From contig NC_079412.1 in assembly GCF_026213295.1 (NCBI RefSeq), positions 19,460,301 through 19,524,300 on the forward strand: 64,000 nt of DNA. The letters run 5' to 3'. The notes below the pieces were generated by a model, which did no database searches, was not told the origin of the DNA, and saw only the letters and a list, made by a program, of their open reading frames with translations. Shown here one piece after another: positions 10,902-22,900 of this stretch. A program made the translations under genes and the position numbers. This DNA is from Gadus chalcogrammus. Taxonomy: Eukaryota > Chordata > Actinopteri > Gadiformes > Gadidae. The stretch's first letter is position 1; every line of letters starts with the position of its first letter.

Positions 10902-10973
<72 letters not shown>
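10902..10973 (+). repeat. (CA)n microsatellite
   Basis: About 70 bp of CA. The flanks (10.7-11.5 kb) hold no recognised gene. Confidence 0.96.
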
Positions 10974-10976
<3 letters not shown>

Positions 10977-11599
10977 TCTATACACACACACACGTACAGA
11001 GCGGTAAAGTTCAATCACAAATGTATAGCACACGCACAGATCTATATATCTGTGGGGGAGGGGTCTAGATGTATTTCTGTGTGTGTGATTACTGAGCTCT
11101 GTGATGGGTGGGGGGGGCGCGGGGTTGGGGAGAGCTGTTCCTGGCTCCACCGGAAGCTCTTTGTTCTGACATCCCATAATAGGGCCAGCGAATAACGTTC
11201 CGTATTGTTATTTCCTGTGTTTCTCCGGAGAGACTCTCAGCGTTTTCCTTACGGAGCAGCTTGTGAACAGGAGGATCGAACCCTCGACCTTTTGGGCTCG
11301 ATGTCGAGCACTAGTCCAGACTATCCCGCCCTCACATATAAAAATATACATAGAGAAATATTGTAGACTAAGTATGTATGTTTAAGTATGTATGCATCAT
11401 TTAATTGGATACAGTTAAAATACTGAGGTACTTAAGGTGTTTTGTGTGTGTGAGTGGTTGTGTGTGTGTGTTTGCGTGTGCGTGCACGTGTGTTTAAACG
11501 TGTTCATTCATTACTGAGATGGAGGATAAGTGTGTCCTGGAGCAGACAGCCCTCAGGCCATGAGTCAGCGCAGACATTCTTATTATAGAACAGCTCTGA

Positions 11600-11849
11600 G
11601 ACCACCACTCCTCCTCCGCCTCTCTCACCTCCTCCTCCTCCTCTTCCACCTCCACCCCCTCCTCTCTCTCACCTCCTCCTCCTCCTCTCTCACCTCCTCC
11701 TTTCCTTCCTCCTTCCCCCCCCCCCCCCCCCCCCACCTCCTCCTCCTCCTTCCTCCTCCTCCTCTCCCTCTCTGTCTTTGTGTGTCTTAACCGGCGTAAC
11801 GGTGGTTGACAAGGCCAGCGCTGTTCAAGCATGAGATTCTCCTCATCGG

Positions 11850-11881
<32 letters not shown>

Positions 11882-11935
11882 CCTCTCCCTCTTCCTCTCC
11901 CTCTTCCTCTTCCTCTTCCTCCTCCTCTCATGTCA
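11600..11935 (+). repeat. pyrimidine-rich CTCCTC/(CT)n tract
   Basis: CTC trinucleotide stretches at 11606-11768 surround a poly-C run near 11717-11734, followed by (CT)n and CTTCCT stretches at 11850-11930. The proline- or arginine-rich frames here are low-complexity DNA. Confidence 0.85.
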
Positions 11936-12059
11936 TCCACTGACACAACCACCATCATAACACACAGACCCATTTGAATACCACTCACACACACACGGCT
12001 CCTTGCCCTCCCTGCTCTTCTGGGGTTCAGAGGAGAGGGTGGAGCAGCTTAACAAACAG

Positions 12060-12215
12060 CAGAGAAGACCTTGGGAGGAGAGAGGAGAGGAGGGTGGAGG
12101 GAGGGACCTTGGTGAGGTGAGGAGAGGAGAGGAGAGAGGAGACATTGGTGAGGATAGAGGAGACAAGAGGAGAGAGGAGAACTTGGTTGAAGAGAGGAGA
12201 GGATGAGGGAGAGTG
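12060..12215 (+). repeat. purine-rich GAGAGGAGAGG tract
   Basis: A homopurine-like stretch of degenerate GAGAGGAG units lies opposite in base composition to the pyrimidine tract just upstream. Confidence 0.8.
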
Positions 12216-12399
12216 GAGGAGGGAACAGGCTATCTAGCAGCAGGCTAGCTGCTTGAACCCGACCTGAAGTTTGATTCCCACTCAGACAGGAGGTCTGCAC
12301 GCAGGTTCAGCTTGAAAAGCTTTTTTCTACCTTTTTATTGGAAGCTTTATAGCAGAACAGGGTCATGTTTTCTGGCTCAGAGACACGAGGCAAACTCAA

Positions 12400-12605
12400 G
12401 CAGACACACGCATGCATACGCACACACACACACACACAAGGCTGCTCACGCAGACACACACACACACACACAGACACACATGCACACGTACACTCTCACG
12501 CAGACACACACACAACACACAGACGCTTATGCAGACAAACACACCCATGCTCATACAGATACACACACACGCTCATGCAGATACACACACACACACACAC
12601 ACAGC
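12400..12605 (+). repeat. degenerate CA-rich repeat
   Basis: CACACA stretches are broken by CAGACACA, CTCATGCAGATA and similar units. The histidine/threonine-rich frames are products of the repeat. Confidence 0.9.
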
Positions 12606-12837
12606 ACATGGAATAAATTTCATAAATGAAAGCCAGCGTTTACAAAGCCATGTGGTGCTGTTTGAGTCGTTCTTGTTTTCTGGTGAAATAAGGTGGGGGG
12701 GGGGGGCTGGGGGAGGGGCTGTGTCGGGGGAGGAGGAGGAGGAGGTGTCTGAATGGCTTTCATTTACAACAGCTCCATGTTGCTTTTGTTGCCGTGGAAA
12801 TGAGATAGTGCTGCGGCAGACAGCACTACATCCCCTT

Positions 12838-13044
<207 letters not shown>

Positions 13045-13350
13045 GCTTCAACGCGCCTTTATCAGCACATTCACCACAAATTGTTCATCATTGTCACCAC
13101 ACACACACACATAGCCTGGCTCCTCCCGCCTAAGTACTTCCGCTCAATTTTGATTTCCCTTCAGTGCCAGGTCTGGGTCCGCGGTATCTTAGTTGGTTAG
13201 CTCCTTCCAAATGTTCTGCGTCCAATCAGAGAACAGAGGGAGTGGCTGAGAACAATGACGTTAAAGTCAGCTCTCGTTGACGGACATCTTCACGCACGGT
13301 GTTTCGTTTGTTTACAGCCTGCCAAACGTTAGTGGTTGGTTATGGCAGAT

Positions 13351-13351
<1 letters not shown>

Positions 13352-13449
<98 letters not shown>

Positions 13450-13590
13450 AACATAGCCACATGCATACTGAGATGCACATATATAAATACACACAACCCC
13501 CTAACAATCACAATTATATACACACAGCATGCCAGCAAACTCATCAGACCCACACTACCCATTCTCATACACACACACTACACCCTACCC

Positions 13591-13666
<76 letters not shown>

Positions 13667-13760
13667 ATCACACACACACTCAGACCCATTCATGCACACT
13701 TACGTCCATCACACACACACACTTATGCCCATCACACATACACTGATCACTCACACACAC
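13352..13760 (+). repeat. two (CA)n microsatellites with CA-rich DNA between
   Basis: Pure CA occupies about 13352-13447 and 13595-13662. The intervening and following sequence is degenerate CA-rich DNA probably derived from the same expansion. Confidence 0.96.
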
Positions 13761-13971
13761 TCACTGTGAACCTGTCTCCCAGGATCAATTAGCTACTTCC
13801 TGTGTTGAGAGGAAGCTGAGGAGACAAAAGCGGCGTCCATGTTGGCGTGCGTACGAGTGATGAAGTGACACACGCTTCCTCCACGGGTCGTTGGCGTGAC
13901 ATCCGGGTCTGTTGTCGCCCAATCACTGAGACCTGACCCCCCCCCCGAACAATAAGAACTATGTAGAAGAG

Positions 13972-14125
<154 letters not shown>

Positions 14126-14509
14126 CTTCTTTCAATAAATTAATCGACCCTCTCTCTCACAACCTCTCTCTTTCTCTTTCTCTCTCTCCCCCCCCCCCCC
14201 CCCCCCATTGTAAAACTCGTTTAGTTTAATCCGTCTCTCTACTCCCTGCCGGCTCCAGGCTAGAGGAACATTTCAGCTGACGTCTGTAAACTCTCCTCCT
14301 CGACCAGAAAGAACAAAAACACAAAACATTGAGATGGAGAAACCCCCCCCCCGCTGAGTCTCAGCAGGGAGGCCAGTAGCTATGCGCATGTATATTTAAA
14401 CACATACACACACTTAGAAATGTAGTTATATGTATATTTTTTATGAATTGATATATATCTGTGTGTCTAGGTCTCAATGTATCTATGATGTACATTTATA
14501 ATCTGGGGA

Positions 14510-14513
14510 CATG

Positions 14514-14555
<42 letters not shown>

Positions 14556-14965
14556 CATTGTAGGGACATGGTGTATGTGTGTTTGTGATGGTGACATTGT
14601 ACGGACATGGTGTGTGTGTTTGTTTGACATTGTAGGGACATGGTGTGTGTCTGTGTGACATTGTAGGGAATTGGTGTGTGTGTGTGTTTGTGCGTGTGTG
14701 TGTGTGACATTGTAGGGACATGGTGTGTGTGTGTGCGTGTGTGTGTCTGTGTGTGTGTTTGTGCGTGTGTGTGTGTGTGTGTGTGTGTGACATTGTAGGG
14801 ACATGGTGTGTGTGTGCTTGTGCGTGAGTGTGTGTGTGTGTGACATTGTAGGGACTTGGTGTGTGTGTGTGTGTGTGTGTATCTGTGTGTGTGTGTGTGT
14901 GTGTGACTGTAGGGACGTGGTGTGTGTGTGTGTGTGTGTGTGACATTGTAGGGACTTGGTGTGTA
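14510..14965 (+). repeat. compound TG microsatellite and TGACATTGTAGGGACATGG minisatellite
   Basis: About ten copies of a TGACATTGTAGGGACATGG-like core alternate with (TG)n stretches of very different length. This is a fixed 19-21 bp sequence repeatedly embedded in microsatellite. Confidence 0.92.
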
Positions 14966-17400
14966 TATATATCCTCACAATATGGGGTCCTGGATTGTGT
15001 GTGGGCCCTGATGGAGCTCCCTCCCTCAGGGGACAATGCAGAGAAGCTTGTGTGAAACACCAAGGAGGGGGTCTGCATTTAGTACGCTGTTATTGTCAGC
15101 TATATATATATATATATGAATATGTTGTTATTGTTATAGTTTAATTTTTATTGTTATTTTTAGTGCAAGGAGTTACCGGATCAGCCGATGCTGTGTGCGT
15201 TTCATCCATCAAAAGTGGAGTTTGTGCGTGTGTGTTTGTTTGTGTGTGTGTGTGTGTGTGTGTGCATTTGCGTGTGTGTGGCCTGTCATAGCCTTTGCTC
15301 GCAATTGAGGAAATTAGTTGAAGGGGGGAACCATTCTCCTACTTGTTAGTGCCGCCTTGAAAGAAAGTGTGTGTGTGTGAGTGTGAGTGATGTGATGTGC
15401 ACATCAGCGAAAAGCAGCTCAGTTCTACAGTTATTTCTGCTTTCATGGGAACTATTGTACGCCTCAGGGGCCAGGGATTCAGGCAAGAAGGCGTTTGTGC
15501 GCCTGAGTCTGTGTGCCCGTGTCTGTGTGCCCGTGTGCGTTTGTGTGTGTGTTTTGAACACGTCCCTTTACATCAGCGTTTAACTCCACGGCGCGCCGGT
15601 CGCTCAGGCGTGGTCAGATGGCTGCGGGGGCCACGTTGTGTCCTCCGTGCGAGGCCAGCGCGACTCCGTTCCACCGCCGTTCCCACGTGGGGGCGTGGGG
15701 ACGTGGGGACGGCGTCCTCCTGAGTTGTGCGGCGGGATTCTACTGACGCGCTCGGATGCGGTTTCACACGGAGGAGTGTTTGGAAATGTTCAGAGTGGGT
15801 GAAATTTAAGTCGCTGTTATTTTTGTTTCCTTGGGAAATGAACTCGCACACAATTACGGCGAGAGCAAAGTGTAAGCGGCGTCCTTAATGGGGCCGCATC
15901 AATTAGCGCTCCGCAATTAGACGCAGTTAACTGGTTGGCTAATGGCACGTTACTCAGATGTCAGCGGGGGGGGGGGGCATCTTAGTCCCCCGCTCTGCAC
16001 GGAGGACTGCGACAGCACCCCGACCGTTCACAGCCCTGACAGCTTTGTCACAAAGACAAATGTGTCGTCAGCACCATCGCCCAAACAAGTAATTTGATTG
16101 CCCCCAACCGCAAATTAAGTTAGCGTGATTCAATTTTCGATTTGGACTTCTCCCGCTACCATACATCAATGCCGACATATTTCATTACGTAGCCAAACCA
16201 CGGGCCGCCCGGCCTCAGCGGGGCCTCTGGTAGGAGCACGCGTCGCATCGCGGTGCCCCTCCTGCCGCCGCTCCGTCAGCTTCAGGGCTTCCTGTTGTGG
16301 CAGGTGTACGCGGCGCCCACGACCGGCGGCGGTTCAGTCACGACGAACGCCGCGCAGACACCCGGCACGTCGCGCAAATTAAATAATCAGATCCCAAACT
16401 CCTTTTGAAACACAGAGCGTGCCCGCTCAGGGACGCCGATTGTGTCTCTCTCCCTTCGCCTCTCTTGTCTCACATAAATCGTAACTCTTTTATCGCAGTG
16501 GGTGTAGTCGGTGCGCCGGTAAAGGGATTCCCGTGCTATCACGCGCTATCCTTTCTTCTCTCCATTTCCTGCCCGGTTCCTCTTCCTCAAGGTTGGCTCC
16601 TGACGGCTGTAAATGGTTTGAAGACGGAGTACTTAATCAGGGACTGGAGCCGCTCATCCACTCATTCCTCTGCAACAACTGAGCAGGTTCTGAGTCAGGC
16701 TGCAGGCGCCTCGTCGAAGTACCCCAAAGTTTGGCTACTAGGAGAGTGAATGTGTGCTGACCTCATTACTGAAGACCATGTCCACGCCACCTAGCGTATT
16801 ATTCCCATCGCGGGGCGCATTACAATGCTAATATCATGCGGCACCGTTCCCAAGTAGCTTTCTTAACCTCCATCCCTGTTCAGCCTTGAAAATAAACCTA
16901 GCTATCGCTAAATTGGATCAAGCAAATGGGAATACATGGGGCGTTCCGGGAGAGAATAGCCAGACGCCAGATTAATTCCGCTCATTTTAATAGAATTGCA
17001 AAATGGAAATGGGAGATTGAAACTGCTTGCGGTGGCATGCACTATTCCATGTCGACCAACGGCATAAAAAAGTTATTTATTCATTTGTGAACATATTTAT
17101 TGAAAGGTCATCTCGTTTGCCTGTTTTGTGCGGTTGTCGAGGGTGTGTTGTGTTGTGCGTGCGTGTGGTCGTCCTCTCGAGCGTGCGCCGGGGTTCCACG
17201 CAGGTGGGGTGGACGTGCGAGGCCACCGCGCGCCTCATTACCCCTCTTGTTGTACTCGTCAGGGCACTCCGGGCTCTTCCATCCCGGCCTCCCCTGACCC
17301 CGGCGGCGCTGCTGTTTCTGCGCGAGCCCTCGCTGATCAGAGCCAGCGTCGTTACACCGCTTCAGTGAAGAGGTGGTGGCTTAATGTCCGATGAGAGTCA
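14966..17400. other. mostly unique DNA, possible conserved non-coding elements, no exon recognised
   Basis: A short TG tract lies at 15235-15264. The stretches 15850-15970 and 16780-17040 contain many homeodomain-type ATTA/TAATT motifs, for example CAATTAGCGCTCCGCAATTAG and GATTAATTCCGCTCATTTTAA-like sequence. They have balanced composition, unlike the repeats nearby. This is what vertebrate conserved non-coding elements often look like, but conservation cannot be tested here. Confidence 0.3.
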
Positions 17401-17411
17401 AGGGTACCTGG

Positions 17412-17866
17412 CAGCGCTGGGTAATGCAAGGAACCTCAAAATTCTATTCAATTACGATTCTTAAGGTCACAATTCGATAATGATTCGATTCGATATTGAT
17501 CCAATTGCTTCGATATTGATTCAATAATACAGGCAGATGACAAAAATACCTAAATATTATTTAGGTATCTTTGTCATTTGTATTGGTTTAGAACAAAGTG
17601 ACCCCAAAATGAATTAACCATTTGATTGTGCTTTAATTAGCAAAAAGGAATACAATATTGTTTAGTATTGTTCCTGAGCTAAACTTGCAGCATAAAAGTA
17701 TTATTCATTACATGGACAAATGTAAAAGTGCATGTAATTAGTCATACTCGGTTCTAGATTACAATAATTCGGAAGTAATCTGATTAAAAAAAAAAAAAAA
17801 TCGAAATTGAATCGAGAACAAATATATTGCAGGGCATGGATTGATCGATATTTTTACCCAGCCCTA
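17412..17866. mobile_element. hAT-like non-autonomous DNA element (MITE)
   Basis: The left end CAGCGCTGGGTAA and right end TTACCCAGCCCTAG are imperfect inverted repeats of the CAGGGCTGGG type known from hAT elements. The interior has TCGATATTGATTC-like AT-rich repeats typical of fish hAT MITEs and a 20-bp hairpin (17537-17577, one mismatch, one-base loop). There is no transposase frame. A clear 8-bp target duplication was not found. Confidence 0.65.
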
Positions 17867-18589
17867 GTCGCTTTTTCACCTCGTACCCTTGCACCCAACG
17901 CTACTTTCAGGGGACTACATTTACCAACAGGTGGTCTCACCGTTCGTAGAAAGGGAGCTAGAAGTCTCAGATAGGTTGGTTATTTTTTTTAATTTGTGGC
18001 GCTCTTCTTCTTCGAAGGAAATAATGAATTAATGCCAATGTTAGTCGCTCACGGTTTAAACTTAGCGGAGCAAGGTTACTGGCCAGTGGAGTGTAAAATT
18101 GAAAGTGACTTAAGAAATGGGGTCAACACCCGTTTGTTAAATGTTTGATTTAGTGGAGACTAACTTCAAAAATGGTACCGAACAAGAACCTCAGAGAAAC
18201 TAATATAAATCAAAAAGAAAAGGTGAACAACTCTCCAAACATTCTATCCATCGCCGTTTCTATAGTTTTAATTGATGTCAACTTTATTCAGTGTTCCCGT
18301 GAACTAATTTGCGTGCTAGCTACTCATCGCCTACTAGCATTACACAAGATATGATGTTATAAACCACCCTCATTAAATTTTATCAAAACTTTATCCGAAG
18401 TGACGGGGGCTGTTTTCCTTCAATTATTTAAAACGTTCATTAATGGCGGGTAGGCATCTTGCACAAGGATTGCTTCAGGTGGACTGAAGACATCTGGCAG
18501 GAAACTAGCCCCATGAGGAAATCAGGCCACGGAGATTATGTATCCATAGCCCCACTTTGGAATAAGTATGTGAAAATAATTTATTGAGA

Positions 18590-18740
18590 TTGATAACCAG
18601 ACTAAAACCATCTTAGCTACATTGGCTAGCTAGCTACACATGTTAGCTACACAGGCTAATTACACAATCAAGCTACAAGTTCAAGCCACGCTTGCTAGCT
18701 ACACGTGCTAGCAATGCTGGCTAGCAACACATGCTCGCTA
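18590..18740 (+). repeat. degenerate GCTAGCTACAC repeat
   Basis: Irregular 12-20 bp units containing GCTAGCTACAC or GCTAGCAACAC. The region 17.9-18.6 kb before it is unique AT-rich DNA without a recognised gene. Confidence 0.55.
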
Positions 18741-18806
18741 GTGAAGATAAATAGCAGCATGCTACTGGAGTCCCCAGTGACTACAAAAAGGATATCTGGA
18801 TGTAGA

Positions 18807-18809
<3 letters not shown>

Positions 18810-18881
<72 letters not shown>
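18810..18881 (+). repeat. (CA)n microsatellite
   Basis: About 70 bp of uninterrupted CA. Confidence 0.97.
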
Positions 18882-18884
<3 letters not shown>

Positions 18885-19487
18885 CCGTGGGTGTTTCTTT
18901 ACATTCTTAAAGAAACAGCCACACACAGCGCTGTGATGCGGGCCAATCTCTCCTCCTGGTGTTGGGAGAGGGACCGGCTCCCCAGGGGGGTACTGTGGTT
19001 TTATTTAATTCAGCAGGTCGCTCTACTAACTCTCAGGCTGTCTTCCCCCTGCCCCTCCTCCTCACCCTCTCCCTCCTCCCCCTCTTCCTCCTCCCCCCTA
19101 GTCGCCATCCCTTCTGCTCCCAATGTGATTTTCTTCCATTTCTCCACACACAAAATTGATTCAGAGAGACACACAAAAACATGGTGTTGTTTGATTGAGT
19201 CGTGTGTGGGTGGGTTGTTATTCTTTCAGACACTCATAATCTGGAGAAATGTGGAGGGCAAAGTAATGGTGTGCTGAAGGAAACTCAATGTCTCTGCAAA
19301 GTTCGGAAGTTCATTCAAACAAAGTTTGGAGGTTCCTGCGAAAGCGTGTCAAAAAGTGGCATGGTGCGAATTAAAGGGACTCTGACCTTTGTTGCATTTG
19401 AGAATTACAGCACATTCAAATCATCCCGCCTTCCTCCAATGCCCCACCCCCTAAGCGTACAAAACTAAGCGTTATTTTTTAGAGTAC

Positions 19488-19839
19488 TGTAACGACCTCG
19501 CCGGTGACATAATGATGTCGAGTCATTTGTAGTTGAAGGTAGTTTTAATGAACCAAAACCAGGTCACTGAAACCCGTAACATTGTAACCAACGGCAGAAA
19601 ACCGACACAAACCAAACCCCGGTTACCCCGGCAACCCCCAACACGGTCTCACGCGCGTGCAGGCCCCCACCCTCCTGTTCTTCCAAGGCCCTCCCCCAGC
19701 TGACCTAATGATTCGCCCCCACGCTGATTGACAAGAAGAACATTACAATACATACACATAGAACAACTGGCATAGCGGACAACGAAATATAATGTAACAC
19801 ATAACACACAAACTATTTAACTGTCCCAGGGTCGCTACA
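19488..19839 (+). mobile_element. probable solo LTR of a retrotransposon
   Basis: The element starts TGTAACGACC and ends GGTCGCTACA, so it has TG...CA termini that also form a short inverted repeat. It is flanked by GTAC on both sides (19484-19487 and 19840-19843), which fits a 4-bp target duplication. Its length of 352 bp suits a small LTR, and there is no coding sequence. Orientation is arbitrary. A short DNA transposon with these ends cannot be excluded. Confidence 0.6.
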
Positions 19840-19848
19840 GTACAAAAG

Positions 19849-19925
19849 TTCTAGACTCCCATGGGTTATGTTTAGACTCCCATGGGTTATGTTTAGACTC
19901 CCAGGGGTCATAATATCTACCAGGG
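19849..19925 (+). repeat. short tandem repeat (TAGACTCCCATGGGTTATGTT)
   Basis: About three copies of a 21-bp unit, the last diverged. Confidence 0.8.
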
Positions 19926-19952
19926 GTCTAGTAAACAAGAAGTCCGAAGAAG

Positions 19953-20515
19953 ACGCGTCTGAGTCCGAAATGGGTCCCGTAATCGGACTGAGTGGTGCGG
20001 TTGGGTGCCAACGTTCTGGAGGTCTTCCTGTAGCTCCAGAGTAGCGGGACAACGTCGCGTCTGAGTCCGAAATGGGTCCCGTAATCGGACTGAGTGGTGC
20101 GGTTGGGTGCCAACGTTCTGGAGGTCTTCCTGTAGCTCCAGAGTAGCGGGACAACGTCGCGTCTGAGTCCGAAATGGGTCCCGTAATCGGACTGAGTGGT
20201 GCGGTTGGGTGCCAACGGTCTGGAGGTCTTACAGTAGCTCCAGAGTAGCGGGACAACGTCGCGTCTGAGTCCGAAATGGGTCCCCTAATCGGACTGAGTG
20301 GTGCGGTTGGTTGCCAACGGTCTGGAGGTCCTGAGAATCATCCAGGGGAGCGGGACCACTTGGCTTCTGAGGCCGAATCGGGTCCCCTTGTCGGACTGAA
20401 TGGTGCAGTTGGTGGCCAACAGTCTGGAGGTATTCCTGAGGCTCCAGAGGAGGGTAACTCTGTGAGTCTGAGTCCGAGATGAGTCCCCTAATCGGACTGA
20501 ATGGTGCAGTTTCAG
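19953..20515 (+). repeat. 102-bp tandem repeat, about 5.5 copies
   Basis: Successive units start at CGTCTGAGTCCGAAATGGGT near 19955, 20057, 20160 and 20262, then two more diverged units follow to about 20515. The first three are nearly identical; divergence rises to the right, so growth was at the left end. Confidence 0.93.
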
Positions 20516-21087
20516 TACGCCGTGGACCACTTTGGTCTGCCATCGTCAGTCGCTACGGTCGCTACTCGCTACTGTCTGCCGTGGAATCAAAACAAACCCT
20601 CTGGTTGAGGACGCGCCTTGATGACGCGGGCCCGAATGCGCCACAAGAAGCAGACGGAAAACCTTATATATCCATGCAGCAAACAGACAGGTCTGTCGGC
20701 CAATAAGGTCATTCGGTCCGAAGAATTTTATTGGTTGAAGTTTTCACTAAATATTATGAGAGTAAAATAAATGTTTGTTTTTACTCCTGGTGGGTCTGTC
20801 TTGCATATTAGAGTGTTATTACCTTATTAATACCAATTTAACCTTATCCAAAAAAAGTGTAAAAATGCAACAAAGGTAAGAGTCCCTTTAAAGGGAAAGT
20901 TTTATAGTATAAGGTTAAATATGTGTATTTTTAATCATTAGCTGACATTCTGTCTGTCGGGGAAGAACAAGCATTTATTTATTTTTATAAAATAAATAGA
21001 AATGTAATAAATCGACTAACTTCTGTTAATTATGTTAATATGGTAGCAGCAGATGGCAAAAACAATAACCTGGAAGCTAATAAGATA

Positions 21088-21339
21088 CAAGTCGCTAACG
21101 ACCCAAGTGTGAGAGTGACAGTATGTTTTTAATGCATAAGACTAAATGGTAAACGGACTGAGTTTATATAACGCTCTTCTGACCAATGGCCTCTCAAAGC
21201 ACTTTACAATATTCAAGTCGCTAACGACCCAAGTGTGAGAGTGACAGTATGTTTTTAATGCATACGACTAAATGGTAAACGGACTGAGTTTATATAACGC
21301 TCTTCTGACCAATGGCCTCTCAAAGCACTTTACAATATT
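21088..21339 (+). repeat. 126-bp tandem duplication
   Basis: Copies at 21088-21213 and 21214-21339 are almost identical (a single A/C difference was noticed). Each ends CTCTCAAAGCACTTTACAAT, a sequence common in fish interspersed repeats. Confidence 0.95.
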
Positions 21340-21530
21340 CCCTTACACACACTCTCACACACACACACACACAGACACAGACACATACACCGACAGTGGT
21401 GACGACCATACCAGGGCGACAGCCAGCCCGTCGGGAGCAGTTAGCGTTGGTGTCTTGCTCAGTGACACCCGGCAAGGAGGAGGCAGGGATCGAACCAGCA
21501 ACCTTCTGGTTGGTCGGGCAAGGAGGAGGC
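21340..21530 (-). mobile_element. tRNA-SINE-like repeat, minus strand
   Basis: ATCGAACCAGCAACCTTCTG at 21488-21507 is the complement of a Pol III B-box region (GGTTCGAT), and GTGTCTTGCTCAGTGACACC resembles the body of common fish SINEs. The repeat is continuous with the CTCTCAAAGCACTTTACAAT copy on its left. Confidence 0.5.
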
Positions 21531-21668
<138 letters not shown>

Positions 21669-22494
21669 CCGGGCGTTGATCAGAGTGGCGGACGTGAGAA
21701 GGCCGACCCAAACTGGAGCGGCAGCAGCCCCGTGGGACGGATATACCAACAGAGGAGGGGGGAGGAGGAGACCCCCTCCCTTGAAGAGGAGGGCCAATCC
21801 CCGTTGTCATGGAGACGCAGTGGTCAAGGTACACCTGTGTGTCAGATTGGTGTGTTTTTGCCCCGGGCTTCTACGTCGGTGCCGGTTCTTATGGTTCAGC
21901 GTCGTTGAGGTTGAGCAGAATCCGTCTGTTCCCTCGGGGGCCTATCGATCCAGTAGTACCAATGAGGCCCCCGGCGGGGGGGGCGGGGGGGTCTCTGGCC
22001 ACCGTTCCACCGGGCCTCACGGTACAATGCCCAGCTCACACGCCCCCCGGCCCCCCCCGCGCTGAACGCTGCCATTAACCGCCGCCTGCTGCGCACCGCG
22101 TGACATCGTCGTCACGGGGTTTGTGTACAGCCAGGGGCTACGTTGGGTTGCCATGGAGACGTCGTTTACCCCCCCCTCAATTAGCGCGGCAGGCCCATTA
22201 GGGCCCCCCCCGCCTGGAACACGCCCGCACGCCGTAAAGGACTTGTTTTGTGTCGGGAGAGGAAATGAAAGGAATGGAACGAGTGATTGCAGCGGCAGGC
22301 TGAATGCCGCGTGGTGGGGGGGGAGGGAGGAAGGGGGGGGGGCCCGCAGGTAAACATTCAGTTGTTTTTTTGGGGTTTTGTTTTTCTATCTAGTTATTTT
22401 TTTATTGCTTTCCACCGTTGACGCTGGCGACGTGCGAAGGCAGCGAGGGAAACGAGGTTACGCTCAATGAGAATTAATACAGGACGGGGAACTA

Positions 22495-22900
22495 CGCACA
22501 CACATAAACGCACGCAAACAGGCACGCACTCTCACATGCACAAAGATACACACACACAAATAATCTCTCTCTCACACTCACACTCACACTCACAAACACA
22601 CACACGCACACACACACACAGGTAGCCTGTTTCCCGCCCACTGCTGCTGTTGAGGCAGTGTGTCTGCGTGCGTTGGGGTCTATTGTGGATTGTTGTTCGG
22701 TGACACTCAGGGGAATGGAGCCTTTACTCCTGGTAATTAGCGTCCGGGCCTTAAGCTGACGGGTCACAGGTGTGTCAAAGATCAAACACACACACATTAT
22801 TCATTGCACACACACGCACATTATTCATCGTACACACACACGCACATTATTCATCGCACACGCACACATTGTTCAACGTACGCACGCACGCACGCACACG
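22495..22900 (+). repeat. CA-rich degenerate repeats
   Basis: CACACTCA units occupy 22495-22622. At 22790-22900 a short minisatellite of CACATTATTCATCG plus CACACG units occurs in three to four copies. Confidence 0.8.
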
